A DNA stretch of 64,000 nucleotides from an uncultured Steroidobacter sp. Lineage in GTDB: Bacteria > Pseudomonadota > Gammaproteobacteria > Steroidobacterales > Steroidobacteraceae. Positions within the stretch are counted from its first letter, which is position 1; every line of letters starts with the position of its first letter. The stretch lies in contig NZ_CALFXI010000021.1 in NCBI RefSeq assembly GCF_937958065.1, positions 11,692 through 75,691 of the forward strand, given 5' to 3'. The translations under genes and the position numbers were made by a program. This document shows, piece after piece, positions 25,899 to 33,379 of the stretch. The notes below the pieces were generated by a model. It made no database searches and was not told the origin of the DNA. It saw only the letters and a program-made list of their open reading frames with translations.

Positions 25899-27184
25899 GA
25901 GTCGTTGCTCCCGGGATCGTTGTACAGCTGAATGATGTGCGGTCCGAAGCCCGCGGCGGGATCGGGGCCCGGGGTGCCGTTGACGCTACAGTGCTCGACG
26001 AACTGGCCGAACACGAACGACTCGTTGCCGCGTTGTTCGACCGGCTGCAGCAGAAAGAAACAAGCGAAGCCCAACAGAGGGACCGATCCGAAACCATCCA
26101 CTGTGCCGGAGCAATCGCCGACCGGAACCGTCAGTACTCTGCGCCCGTACGCTCCCGTGCCGCCGGGCTCGGTCAGGGGCTGGTAGTCGTAGATCGATGG
26201 GTTCGCGAGATCGGCCTGGTACTGCGCATAGTCGTACAGCAGGCTCTCGATGTTTGTCGGCGTGATCGGAGTGTTGTTCTGGTAGACGTCGTAGCCTTGC
26301 GTGAGGTCGCGCCGATCGCGGGGTACGGCCTCCACTGCCGGTGATTGGGCGTCGACGATTACATCTGGAGGATACGTCCGGATGTCGACCGGACCGTGGT
26401 ATTCACCGAAGCGGGTGTTCAAGCCTTGCGCTACCGGGCCAGTTACGCCGCCGGGCTGTGTCTCGATCGTACTGCCGCCGGCCAGGCAGGCGTTGTAGCT
26501 GCCAGCCATGTTCTCGAGAACCACGCTGCCGCCCGGTCCGTTGAGACGAATCAACTGAAAATTGCCCGGGCCCACGGTGGATTGACCGCCAGGTGCCGCG
26601 TTCTTGAGCACGACCGCCGAGTTTGGCTCGTAGCCCCACATGCCCGGGCCGTTGCGATTGCCGCACACCATCATGGGAGCGAGGTTGCAAACCGTGCTGC
26701 CAGCGTTCAGCTGGCGAGGTCCTGCTACAGCCGTTGCGGAAACGGTCTTCTGAAAAATTCCGCCAACTCGCACCAGCCACGCTGGCATCACAAAGCCTGT
26801 CGCGCGCACGCGGACGTAGGGTCCATGAGGCGCACCTGCCACGAACGGCGGCAGCGTCTCCGAGAACTCCACGACGACGTTGAGCGTTCCCGCGCCTCCG
26901 CCATATGCCAGGGACAGTTCTCGATTGCCCGTCGACGAAGCATTGCGCGCGAATGCATCGCGCGCTTCCTGGGTCGCCTCGGTGATGTTTCCTTCCGTCT
27001 CATCGAGCCGCTTGGCGGCGGCCAGGGCCGCTGCGTCCACCGTGTTTTGCAGCCGCGTCTTGTTGAGGAAGGCGTGACCCATGTCGAGCGCCAGCCCCGC
27101 CATCAGAATCAGTGCGCCCATGGCGATGGCGACCAGCACCACGACCGCGCCCTGTTGCAAGTTGCGTGATTCGAGTGAACGCAT
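25895..27184 (-). CDS. tadG: TadG-like pilus protein
   Basis: About 429 residues. The N-terminus QQGAVVVLVAIAMGALILMAGLALDMGHAFLNKTRLQNTVDAAALAAAKRLD is the TadG pattern (membrane helix, then the VDAAALAAA segment). The large periplasmic C-terminal part has no von Willebrand domain that I can see. The methionine at 27184 has GAGG about seven bases upstream and is preferred to the alternative at 27196. It probably anchors the pilus apparatus to the cell envelope. Confidence 0.85.
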   Translation of the reverse strand: MRSLESRNLQQGAVVVLVAIAMGALILMAGLALDMGHAFLNKTRLQNTVDAAALAAAKRLDETEGNITEATQEARDAFARNASSTGNRELSLAYGGGAGTLNVVVEFSETLPPFVAGAPHGPYVRVRATGFVMPAWLVRVGGIFQKTVSATAVAGPRQLNAGSTVCNLAPMMVCGNRNGPGMWGYEPNSAVVLKNAAPGGQSTVGPGNFQLIRLNGPGGSVVLENMAGSYNACLAGGSTIETQPGGVTGPVAQGLNTRFGEYHGPVDIRTYPPDVIVDAQSPAVEAVPRDRRDLTQGYDVYQNNTPITPTNIESLLYDYAQYQADLANPSIYDYQPLTEPGGTGAYGRRVLTVPVGDCSGTVDGFGSVPLLGFACFFLLQPVEQRGNESFVFGQFVEHCSVNGTPGPDPAAGFGPHIIQLYNDPGSNDS

Positions 27185-27214
27185 GACAGGCCTCACTGCG
27201 AGTGTCGCGATCCG

Positions 27215-27493
27215 TTAGTTGCTGCCGACCTCGAAGATGATCGGCTGCTTCACCTCGGTGCTGCCCTGGGCCACATCCTTGCGATAGACCTCTAGCGCGT
27301 TTTCGAGCCGGGCGGCATCCGCCATCTCGGGCGCGAATTCCGCCGGATTGCTGGCGGTCACGGGATCGAACGTCTGGGCTTGCAGCATTTGTTTGTAGGA
27401 GCTGCCGTAATCGGCATCGGCGATCGGTGTGTCGGCACAGCCTGCGATCGCAACCGAAGCAAACACGACGGTGGAAGGCTTGGAGAGGTTCAT
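27215..27493 (-). CDS. Small lipoprotein of the tad locus
   Basis: 92 residues. A leader with lipobox SVAIAGC (Cys at 19) is followed by a mostly polar helical region (LENALEVYRKDVAQGSTEV). I do not recognise a named family. Its place between cpaC and tadG is where rcpB, cpaD or tadD occur in other loci, so it may do the secretin-pilotin or peptidoglycan-anchoring job. That is inference from position only. Confidence 0.7.
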   Translation of the reverse strand: MNLSKPSTVVFASVAIAGCADTPIADADYGSSYKQMLQAQTFDPVTASNPAEFAPEMADAARLENALEVYRKDVAQGSTEVKQPIIFEVGSN

Positions 27494-27521
27494 GGCTCGT
27501 TCCTGCGCAGTGGGGGGGCGT

Positions 27522-29057
27522 TCACTTCGGCGGCGATGCGGGTTTGCTGCCCTCGATCTTTCCGCCGAGGAAGAATTGAGCGCTGGTCGGGTCGGTGACC
27601 GCGTCGGTCGGCAGTTTGATGTCCGCCGGTTTGATCGGCTTGGCGAGCCGCGGCGTCACCAGGATCACCAGCTCGGTTTCGCCTTTCTGATAGCTCTGGC
27701 TGCGGAACAGGTAGCCGAGAATCGGAACGTCGCCGAGCCCGGGGAATTTGTTGATGGCCGAGCGCATGTTTTCATTCATCAGCCCGGCGATGCCGATGGT
27801 CTGGCCATCGCTCAGTTCCACGGTCGAAGCCGCGCGCCGCTCGGTCAGGGAAGGCACGGTGAACACGGCCGTCGTGCCGATCGGGCGCAGCGATACGGAG
27901 TTGCTGTTGGCCAGCTCGCTGACGCTGACATTGAGCTTCAGATTGATGCGGGCCCGGTCGAGGATCAGCGGCTGGAACGACAGCTTCACGCCGAAATCCT
28001 TGAACTCGATACCGATCGCGCCATTCTCCTGCGACACGGGAATGGGGAAGCTGCCGCCCGACAGAAACTGCGCGTCCTGTCCGGACAGCGTGGTGAGCGT
28101 CGGCTCTGCCAGAATCTTCGCCAGGCCGCGGTTCTGATAGGCATCCAGCACCACGTTGGCGAGGAAATCGCTGCTCAGAAAGCTGGCGAACAGACCGGTG
28201 CTGTTGATCACCGGCGTGGTGGGCGCGAACTCGTCGAACGCCGGGCCGGTCGGGTTGCCACCGGCCGGGGTGCCGTCGCCGAACACTGGAATGCGGACGC
28301 CGCCGGGCTCGAACAAGGCATCGGGGAAGGTGGCCCCTCCATTGACGCCGCCGCCCACCCATTTGCCACCGTTGTGGATCGCATTGAACTGAGCGTTGAG
28401 ATTGCGGATGGCCTGGCGATTCACCTCCGCGATCCTCACTTGCAGCATCACTTGATGCGTGCCGCCGACGGTCATCAGATTGATCACCTCGCCGGATTTC
28501 TTGTCGGGCTGACCGCCGCCGGAGGCCTGCTGTTTGAACATGATTTTCTCCTTGGCCGTGGCCATCTGCTCCAGGTAGCCCCTGGCAATCTGCAGTGCGG
28601 CGTCCATCTTGATGGTGCTCGAGACCTGGCCGGACATCACGATGTTCCTTTGCGCGGTCCACAGATCGACATTCTCTCCGGGCAGCACGGCCGCGATTTG
28701 TTTCTTCAGGCTGTCCAGATCGTGCGTGACCGTGATGTTCAGCGCGCTCACCAATTGATCCTCGCGATCCCACAACATCACGTTGGTGGCGCCCAGGTCC
28801 TTGCCGAGCACGTACAGCCCGTCATCCCCCAGCAGCAGCACGTCGGCGATGTCCGGATTGCCGATGGAGACGCGCTTGACGGGCCCCGGCAGATCGACGA
28901 TCCGGCTCTTGTAAATCGGCACCGAGAAGGTGGTGCTGCGGGTGGCGCGGATCACTTGATCGCTGGTCTCCTGGGCCAGTGCCGCCACAGGCACGGCGAG
29001 AGCGGTCAATCCGATCAGCAGGGCATAGAGAGTCGATCGGGAGCTTGATTGACGCAT
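27522..29057 (-). CDS. cpaC: Flp pilus secretin CpaC/RcpA
   Basis: 511 residues with a signal peptide (about 1-28, VAALAQE). A BON/pilus-N-like N-terminal domain (VPIYKSRIVDLPGPVKRVSIGNPDIADVLLLGDDGLYVLGKDLGATNVMLWD) is followed by a secretin core (LAEPTLTTLSGQDAQFLSGGSFPIPV...GVKLSFQPLILDRARINLKLNVSVSEL...VPSLTERRAASTVELSDGQTIGIAGL) and the closing VPILGYLFRSQSYQKGETELVILVTPRLAKP. It forms the outer-membrane pore of the pilus. The start at 29057 gives the leader; an earlier TTG at 29117 does not. Confidence 0.92.
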   Translation of the reverse strand: MRQSSSRSTLYALLIGLTALAVPVAALAQETSDQVIRATRSTTFSVPIYKSRIVDLPGPVKRVSIGNPDIADVLLLGDDGLYVLGKDLGATNVMLWDREDQLVSALNITVTHDLDSLKKQIAAVLPGENVDLWTAQRNIVMSGQVSSTIKMDAALQIARGYLEQMATAKEKIMFKQQASGGGQPDKKSGEVINLMTVGGTHQVMLQVRIAEVNRQAIRNLNAQFNAIHNGGKWVGGGVNGGATFPDALFEPGGVRIPVFGDGTPAGGNPTGPAFDEFAPTTPVINSTGLFASFLSSDFLANVVLDAYQNRGLAKILAEPTLTTLSGQDAQFLSGGSFPIPVSQENGAIGIEFKDFGVKLSFQPLILDRARINLKLNVSVSELANSNSVSLRPIGTTAVFTVPSLTERRAASTVELSDGQTIGIAGLMNENMRSAINKFPGLGDVPILGYLFRSQSYQKGETELVILVTPRLAKPIKPADIKLPTDAVTDPTSAQFFLGGKIEGSKPASPPK

Positions 29058-29113
29058 ATGAAAGAAGATCCGTCCTGTCGTTGGTTCGATTGGCGAGTTC
29101 GAGGTCTGCCGAT

Positions 29114-29905
29114 TCAAGTGCTGGACTCGGCGTTGTCGACCAGCGTGCCGCGGATGATGGTCACACTGGGCGCTGCCGGACGCGGCGGCGGGCGACGCAC
29201 TGGCTTGGCGACCGGTGGTGGCGGTTCGGGCGTGGCAGCGAGCTGTGGGCGGTACTCATCTGTCGGGTTGCGCAAGGTGAGCTGGATACGACCTTCCTCC
29301 CGCGCGCGCACCAGGATCTCGGCTTCTTGCGGGGTCATTTCCAGCGTGACAGCGCGCACGACGACCGGCTCGCTCTTGTCCTGGGTCGATGTTTGATCGA
29401 CGGCGAGCACGTTGATGTTCATCAGAATGGTTTCGGTGGTGGCGCGGTCGCGGCCCTTGCGTGCCGCCACCACATCGACGCGGTTGCCTGGCAACAGGAA
29501 ACCGGCGACACCCACCACGTCATCGACGCGCACCGTGACCGCCCGCATGTCCGGTTTGATGAGCGCGGCGAGCGTGCTGCCGGCGCCGCTCTTGTTGAAG
29601 CGCTCCTTCAGCAGCACCTCGCCGTTGAGCACCTTCTGCGAGGCGACCAGACCTTCGATTTCCTTGACGCTGCTGAAGTGATTGCCGAGCGAGGTGCCGG
29701 TGGGCACGGTGATGACTTTCACGTGCCGACCCTCCATGACCGTGCCATAAGGAACTTCCATCGCGGCGACCACGACCGAGGTGCCCGCGTCGGCGACGGT
29801 GCTGGCGCGGGTGCGCTGCTCCACCCAGTTCTTCGCCGACCACGCCGCCGCCGCTCCGAACATCAGCGACAGCATCACCATCAACGCGCCTCGACGCTTC
29901 ATCAT
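29114..29905 (-). CDS. cpaB: Flp pilus assembly protein CpaB/RcpC
   Basis: 263 residues. A short basic N-terminus and one membrane helix (GALMVMLSLMFGAAAAWSAKNW) precede a SAF domain (about 45-110: VVVAAMEVPYGTVMEGRHVKVITVPTG...EVLLKERFNKSGAGS) and a C-terminal RcpC domain (MRAVTVRVDDVVGVAGFLLPGNRVDVVA). It helps assemble or gate the secretin. Its start overlaps the AAA+ ATPase stop by ATGA. Confidence 0.9.
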   Translation of the reverse strand: MMKRRGALMVMLSLMFGAAAAWSAKNWVEQRTRASTVADAGTSVVVAAMEVPYGTVMEGRHVKVITVPTGTSLGNHFSSVKEIEGLVASQKVLNGEVLLKERFNKSGAGSTLAALIKPDMRAVTVRVDDVVGVAGFLLPGNRVDVVAARKGRDRATTETILMNINVLAVDQTSTQDKSEPVVVRAVTLEMTPQEAEILVRAREEGRIQLTLRNPTDEYRPQLAATPEPPPPVAKPVRRPPPRPAAPSVTIIRGTLVDNAESST

Positions 29906-31248
29906 TGCGATCTCCGCAGTTCTGCCGCGGCTTCATCCGTCGACCCCGGCGTGGTTACGAAATAGTTTTCCCAGGCCCACTGCAATGCTCCGGTGCTCAG
30001 ACCGAGGTGGCCGTCGAGATAGATGGAGCGGTCGAGCGCCATGCCGATCAGGTCGCGCGGATGGCAGGGCAGCAGCGGCGTGCGGCTCGGCAGGTACAGC
30101 GAATCGATCATGTACTGGCAGATGGCGGGGTCGTAGCGCACGCTGCGGGCCTCGCAGGCGCGTTGCCAGATCAAGTGATATTGCAGCGGAGTGAGCGCCT
30201 GGAAACCGATTTTGTAACCAATGCGGCGCAGGAACGCTTCGTCGACCAGGTCGCCCGGCCGCAGGTTGGTCGAGAACACCAGGATCACGTCGAACGGCGT
30301 GCGGAAATGCTGGCCGGTATTCATGCTCAGATAGTCGACGCCTTCTTCCATCGGAAGAATCCAGCGGTTCAATACCGTGGTGGGCGGTATGCGCTGCCGG
30401 CCGAGGTCATCGAGAATCAAGATGCCGCCGTTCGCCTTGACCTGCAGCGGTGCGCGGTATTGACGAGTAGCGGGGTCGAACTGCACTTCGAGCATGTCAG
30501 CCGTCAGTTCGCCACCGGTAATCACCAGCGGCCGCTGGCAGAGCACGTACCGAGGATCGTGACCGCGCGTCAGCATCACGACCGGCGAGTTGTCCTGGGT
30601 CTGGCGATGGACGCTGGGATCGAACACGCGTACCACGGTGTCGCCGATCGCAAGCGCATACGGGATCAGACAGGTATCGTCGAACAGGCGCGCCAGCCGC
30701 TGGGTGATGAAGGTCTTGCCGGTGCCGGGCGCGCCATAAACGAAGATGGCCTTGCCGGAATTCATCGCCGGTCCGAGCCGGTCCAGCAGCGCCGGATCGA
30801 GCACCGTGTCTTCGAAGGCAGCAAACATCCGGTCGCGAGTCACCGGCCGTCCCCGAACGGATTGTGTGAGCACGACCTGGTTGTAGTAGTCCAGCGGCAC
30901 CGGGGTCGGGCCGACATATCCGCTGGCCATCAGCGATGCCATGGCCGAGCCGCGACCACGCTCGGTCAGTGCGTAGCCGAGCCCCTGGTGGTCGCCATGC
31001 TGAGCCCGGACTTCGATCCGGCCTTCCTGGCGCAGAAAGCCGAGCAGCTCTTCGAGCAGCCGGCCCGAGAGAGCAGTGCGGGCCACCAGCTCGCGCATCG
31101 ACAGCACGCCGCCCTCGAACAGATGTTTCTCCACCAGATCGCCCAGGAAGGCGGCCGGCAGTCCCGTTGCTGCCAGCGTCTGCGGTCGCGGCGCTACGCG
31201 CGCGGCATCCCGGGTCGGCTCATCGGTGGGCGGAGTTTTGTTGTACAT
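29902..31248 (-). CDS. AAA+ ATPase with N-terminal winged-helix-like domain, in tad operon
   Basis: 448 residues. The N-terminal 100 residues look like a winged helix (GGVLSMRELVARTALSGRLLEELLGFLRQEGRIEVR). The AAA+ core has Walker A VYGAPGTGKT at 170-179, Walker B GGILILDDLGR at 274-284 and a sensor-1 Asn in LVFSTN at 323-328. It is not TadA or TadZ and not part of the canonical tad gene set. Its 4-bp overlap with cpaB ties it to the pilus locus. A remodelling or quality-control ATPase role is inference. Confidence 0.8.
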   Translation of the reverse strand: MYNKTPPTDEPTRDAARVAPRPQTLAATGLPAAFLGDLVEKHLFEGGVLSMRELVARTALSGRLLEELLGFLRQEGRIEVRAQHGDHQGLGYALTERGRGSAMASLMASGYVGPTPVPLDYYNQVVLTQSVRGRPVTRDRMFAAFEDTVLDPALLDRLGPAMNSGKAIFVYGAPGTGKTFITQRLARLFDDTCLIPYALAIGDTVVRVFDPSVHRQTQDNSPVVMLTRGHDPRYVLCQRPLVITGGELTADMLEVQFDPATRQYRAPLQVKANGGILILDDLGRQRIPPTTVLNRWILPMEEGVDYLSMNTGQHFRTPFDVILVFSTNLRPGDLVDEAFLRRIGYKIGFQALTPLQYHLIWQRACEARSVRYDPAICQYMIDSLYLPSRTPLLPCHPRDLIGMALDRSIYLDGHLGLSTGALQWAWENYFVTTPGSTDEAAAELRRSQ

Positions 31249-31272
31249 GACTTTTTATTGTTGTCCTGAATG

Positions 31273-31797
31273 TCAACGGGTCACGATCAACAGCGCGGCA
31301 GTGGTGCCACAGGCGATGGCAATGCCGTAGGGAAAACGTTCGGATTCGGTGCTCTTTGCTTGTAGGGAGCCGCGCATGCTGGCGACGGGCGCGACGAACA
31401 GGCCGATCAGGCGATGCAAGGTCGCGTTGGCGGCAGCGGGTTTGAGCAACAACATGGCCAATCCGAGCAGGGCACCGGCGATCAGCGTCATGCCGACGGC
31501 AATCATGGTGGTGTGCATGTCCAGGAACATGCCTACAGTGGCCATCGCCTTCACGTCGCCGGCACCGAAGGCACGCAGTACATAAAAAGGTAGAAACATG
31601 GCGAGGCCGACCACGGCGCCGGCCAGTGCGGACAGCAGTCCGTCCGCGCCATGAATCCAGAGTTGCGAGAACAGCCCGATGATGGCGGCAACCGCGCACA
31701 GAACGTTGGGAATGCGATGGGTGCGCCAGTCGATGATCGCGACGCAAAGGACGAACAGGATCAAAGCGGCATCGAGCTGGCTTTGGGTGGCGAGCAT
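31273..31797 (-). CDS. cpaA: Prepilin peptidase CpaA/TadV
   Basis: 174 residues, a short type IV prepilin peptidase of the TadV class with about six membrane helices. The two catalytic aspartates are visible: Asp23 in AIIDWRTHRIPN and Asp81 in the GxGD motif FGAGDVKAM. It would process the Flp and TadE/G-type prepilins of this locus. AGGAGCTT precedes its ATG. It lies 60 bp after flp, with a strong hairpin in between. Confidence 0.9.
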   Translation of the reverse strand: MLATQSQLDAALILFVLCVAIIDWRTHRIPNVLCAVAAIIGLFSQLWIHGADGLLSALAGAVVGLAMFLPFYVLRAFGAGDVKAMATVGMFLDMHTTMIAVGMTLIAGALLGLAMLLLKPAAANATLHRLIGLFVAPVASMRGSLQAKSTESERFPYGIAIACGTTAALLIVTR

Positions 31798-31820
31798 TCC
31801 AAGCTCCTGTGTGGAGGTGT

Positions 31821-31850
31821 GAGAGCACCACCCGCGTGGATGGTGCTCTC
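31821..31850 (-). terminator. Hairpin between flp and cpaA
   Basis: Perfect 10-bp stem GAGAGCACCA / TGGTGCTCTC with a 10-base loop, 7 bp past the flp stop. It has no U-run on the minus strand, so it is more likely an RNA-stabilising or partial-termination element that raises pilin output over the downstream machine genes. Confidence 0.6.
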
Positions 31851-31857
31851 GATCGAG

Positions 31858-32061
31858 TTAGCCGCCGCCGGCCGGAGCCTGATGCACACCCGTCAGCTCG
31901 GTCACGATCGCGCTGATGATTCGATCAACCTGTTCGCCGAGGTTGGTGAACGCCGTGACCACGCCCAACCCCACCAGCCCGCCGGCGATCGCATACTCGA
32001 CCACCGTCAAACCTTCTTCCTCACGGATGAACTCGATCACCGCCTGTTTCAACTTGCTCAT
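31858..32061 (-). CDS. flp: Flp-type major pilin
   Basis: 67 residues. The leader ends at Gly17, followed by LTVVEYAIAGGLVGLGVV with Glu at +5 and Tyr at +6, the hallmark of Flp prepilins. A short C-terminal tail ends in Gly residues. GTCAGGAG lies about 7 bases before the ATG. It would be the major subunit of the Tad pilus, used for surface attachment, and is the first gene of the locus. Confidence 0.93.
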   Translation of the reverse strand: MSKLKQAVIEFIREEEGLTVVEYAIAGGLVGLGVVTAFTNLGEQVDRIISAIVTELTGVHQAPAGGG

Positions 32062-32385
32062 TGTTTGACTCCTGACTCAATTCACCCGAGAAACTGGGCC
32101 GGGTGCGGACCCTTCTTCCCGCTGTCGCGGTCAGCCGGACTCTCCAGCAAGTGCAGTGCGCATTTCGCGGATGTTCTTGCGAATCGCCAGGACGTTTTTG
32201 CTGTCGTGTGGCGCTCTACGAAAAATCATTCGCTACGTGTTCACCACAGTGACGCAACCAGACCAAATCGGAAAAATGTGGCCAGCCGCAGCTGCTCAAA
32301 AGAAAGTGATCGGGATCACTCAAGGAATATTTCTCAGCGCGTAGTCTCGAAATTGCCTGCGGTCGAAGGGGAGGCGTAACGGGTC
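32062..32385. other. Divergent intergenic region flp / regulator (324 bp)
   Basis: Holds the promoters of the pilin gene (minus) and the receiver-AraC gene (plus). It is visibly richer in A and T than its surroundings (32221-32280). I see a CRP-like palindrome at 32305-32320, a shorter TCAC-N4-GTGA dyad at 32241-32252, and ribosome-binding sites next to each gene. No convincing sigma-70 or sigma-54 pair stands out. A 62-codon GTG-started frame inside it (32156-32344) is not credible. Confidence 0.6.
32305..32320. promoter_or_regulatory. CRP/Vfr/Clp-like binding site
   Basis: AGTGATCGGGATCACT is a perfect dyad that also fits the CRP half-site spacing GTGA-N6-TCAC. It lies 66-81 bp before the regulator start and could affect flp in the other direction. 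Which family member binds is inference. Confidence 0.5.
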
Positions 32386-33207
32386 ATGCTGCTCTGGGTG
32401 GATAGGTGCTGCGGTGCGCACGATGCGGCATCGGCGGCGGAGTTCTCTCGCCATTGCCAGGTACGGCCCACCGATCAACAACATCTGTGGGCAGCGCTGT
32501 CGCTCGCGAGCACCGCGGACGTCATTTGTTTCGACTTCGAACATCCGGACATGAGCGCGCTGAAGTTCATGGCCGACACCAAAGCCAGATTTCCGTCCGT
32601 GCCCATCATCATGTTGATGTCCCAACAGTCGGCGGACGTCGTGCTGTGGGCGTTACGGGCGCGGATCTTCGATGTTCTGTTAAAACCGCTGAGCGCGCGC
32701 GACGTTTTGCGCTGTGTGCAACGACTCTCGCCGGTTCTGGAAGCCCGGCGCACTCAACCCACGCGTGCCAACGCCACCGGGGCCGAGGCGATTCCGGATG
32801 AAGCGCGTTACCACGCCCGGAGGAGCTCACGGGGGAAATTGGATGGCGTGCTCGGATACATCGAAAAGAACTATGCCCAGCCGATCAGCGAACAGGAGGT
32901 CGCCAGGGAATGCGGCATGTCGGCCTTCGAGTTCAGCCGGGCCTTCCGGGCCGCGCACGGCATCACCTTTCGGGACTACTTGAGCGAATGCCGCCTGATG
33001 CAATCGAAACGGCTGCTGGGGATCGCACAGGTGCCGGTGAGCGACGTCGCAGCGATGGCCGGGTTCAACGATCCCTCCTACTTTGCGCGATTGTTTCGTA
33101 AGCGCACCGGCATGTCGCCCAGCGCGTATCGCGCCTCAGTATTGATCCTGCCGAAGCGCGCCGCCGCGTCGGGGCTGATTCCGGCGGATTCCGAAGCGAT
33201 CGGATGA
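32386..33207 (+). CDS. Response regulator with AraC-type DNA-binding domain
   Basis: 273 residues. A receiver-like domain (1-115) keeps the phosphoacceptor position Asp50 (VICFDFEHPDM) and Lys100 (LLKPLS) but has only one of the N-terminal acidic residues (Asp6). The C-terminus (about 155-250) is an AraC double helix-turn-helix: PISEQEVARECGMSAFEFSRAFRAAHGITFRDYL and VSDVAAMAGFNDPSYFARLFRKRTGMSPSAYR. GGGGAGG precedes the start. Divergent from flp, it is the probable regulator of the tad locus. No partner kinase gene adjoins. Confidence 0.85.
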   Translation: MLLWVDRCCGAHDAASAAEFSRHCQVRPTDQQHLWAALSLASTADVICFDFEHPDMSALKFMADTKARFPSVPIIMLMSQQSADVVLWALRARIFDVLLKPLSARDVLRCVQRLSPVLEARRTQPTRANATGAEAIPDEARYHARRSSRGKLDGVLGYIEKNYAQPISEQEVARECGMSAFEFSRAFRAAHGITFRDYLSECRLMQSKRLLGIAQVPVSDVAAMAGFNDPSYFARLFRKRTGMSPSAYRASVLILPKRAAASGLIPADSEAIG

Positions 33208-33379
33208 GAGTGCAGGCGCGAGCCCGTCGCTCGCGCGCTCCGCATTGTGTGACCCTTCGATTGCAATCCGCACTGCGCAAGAGTATTCCTACCGAGAAGC
33301 GACGTCTGACCTAGATCGGGCGCGTGACATCCGAACTCCGGTCGTATGGCCGGGGCATACAACAGACGGGGGATATCTC

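Noticed and set aside
32156..32344. 62-codon GTG-started frame in the flp/regulator spacer
   Set aside because: It has no ribosome-binding site and lies across regulatory DNA, including the CRP-like site.
32062..32385. Sigma-54 promoter before flp
   Set aside because: A TTGCT block is present but the required GG at -24 with correct spacing is missing.
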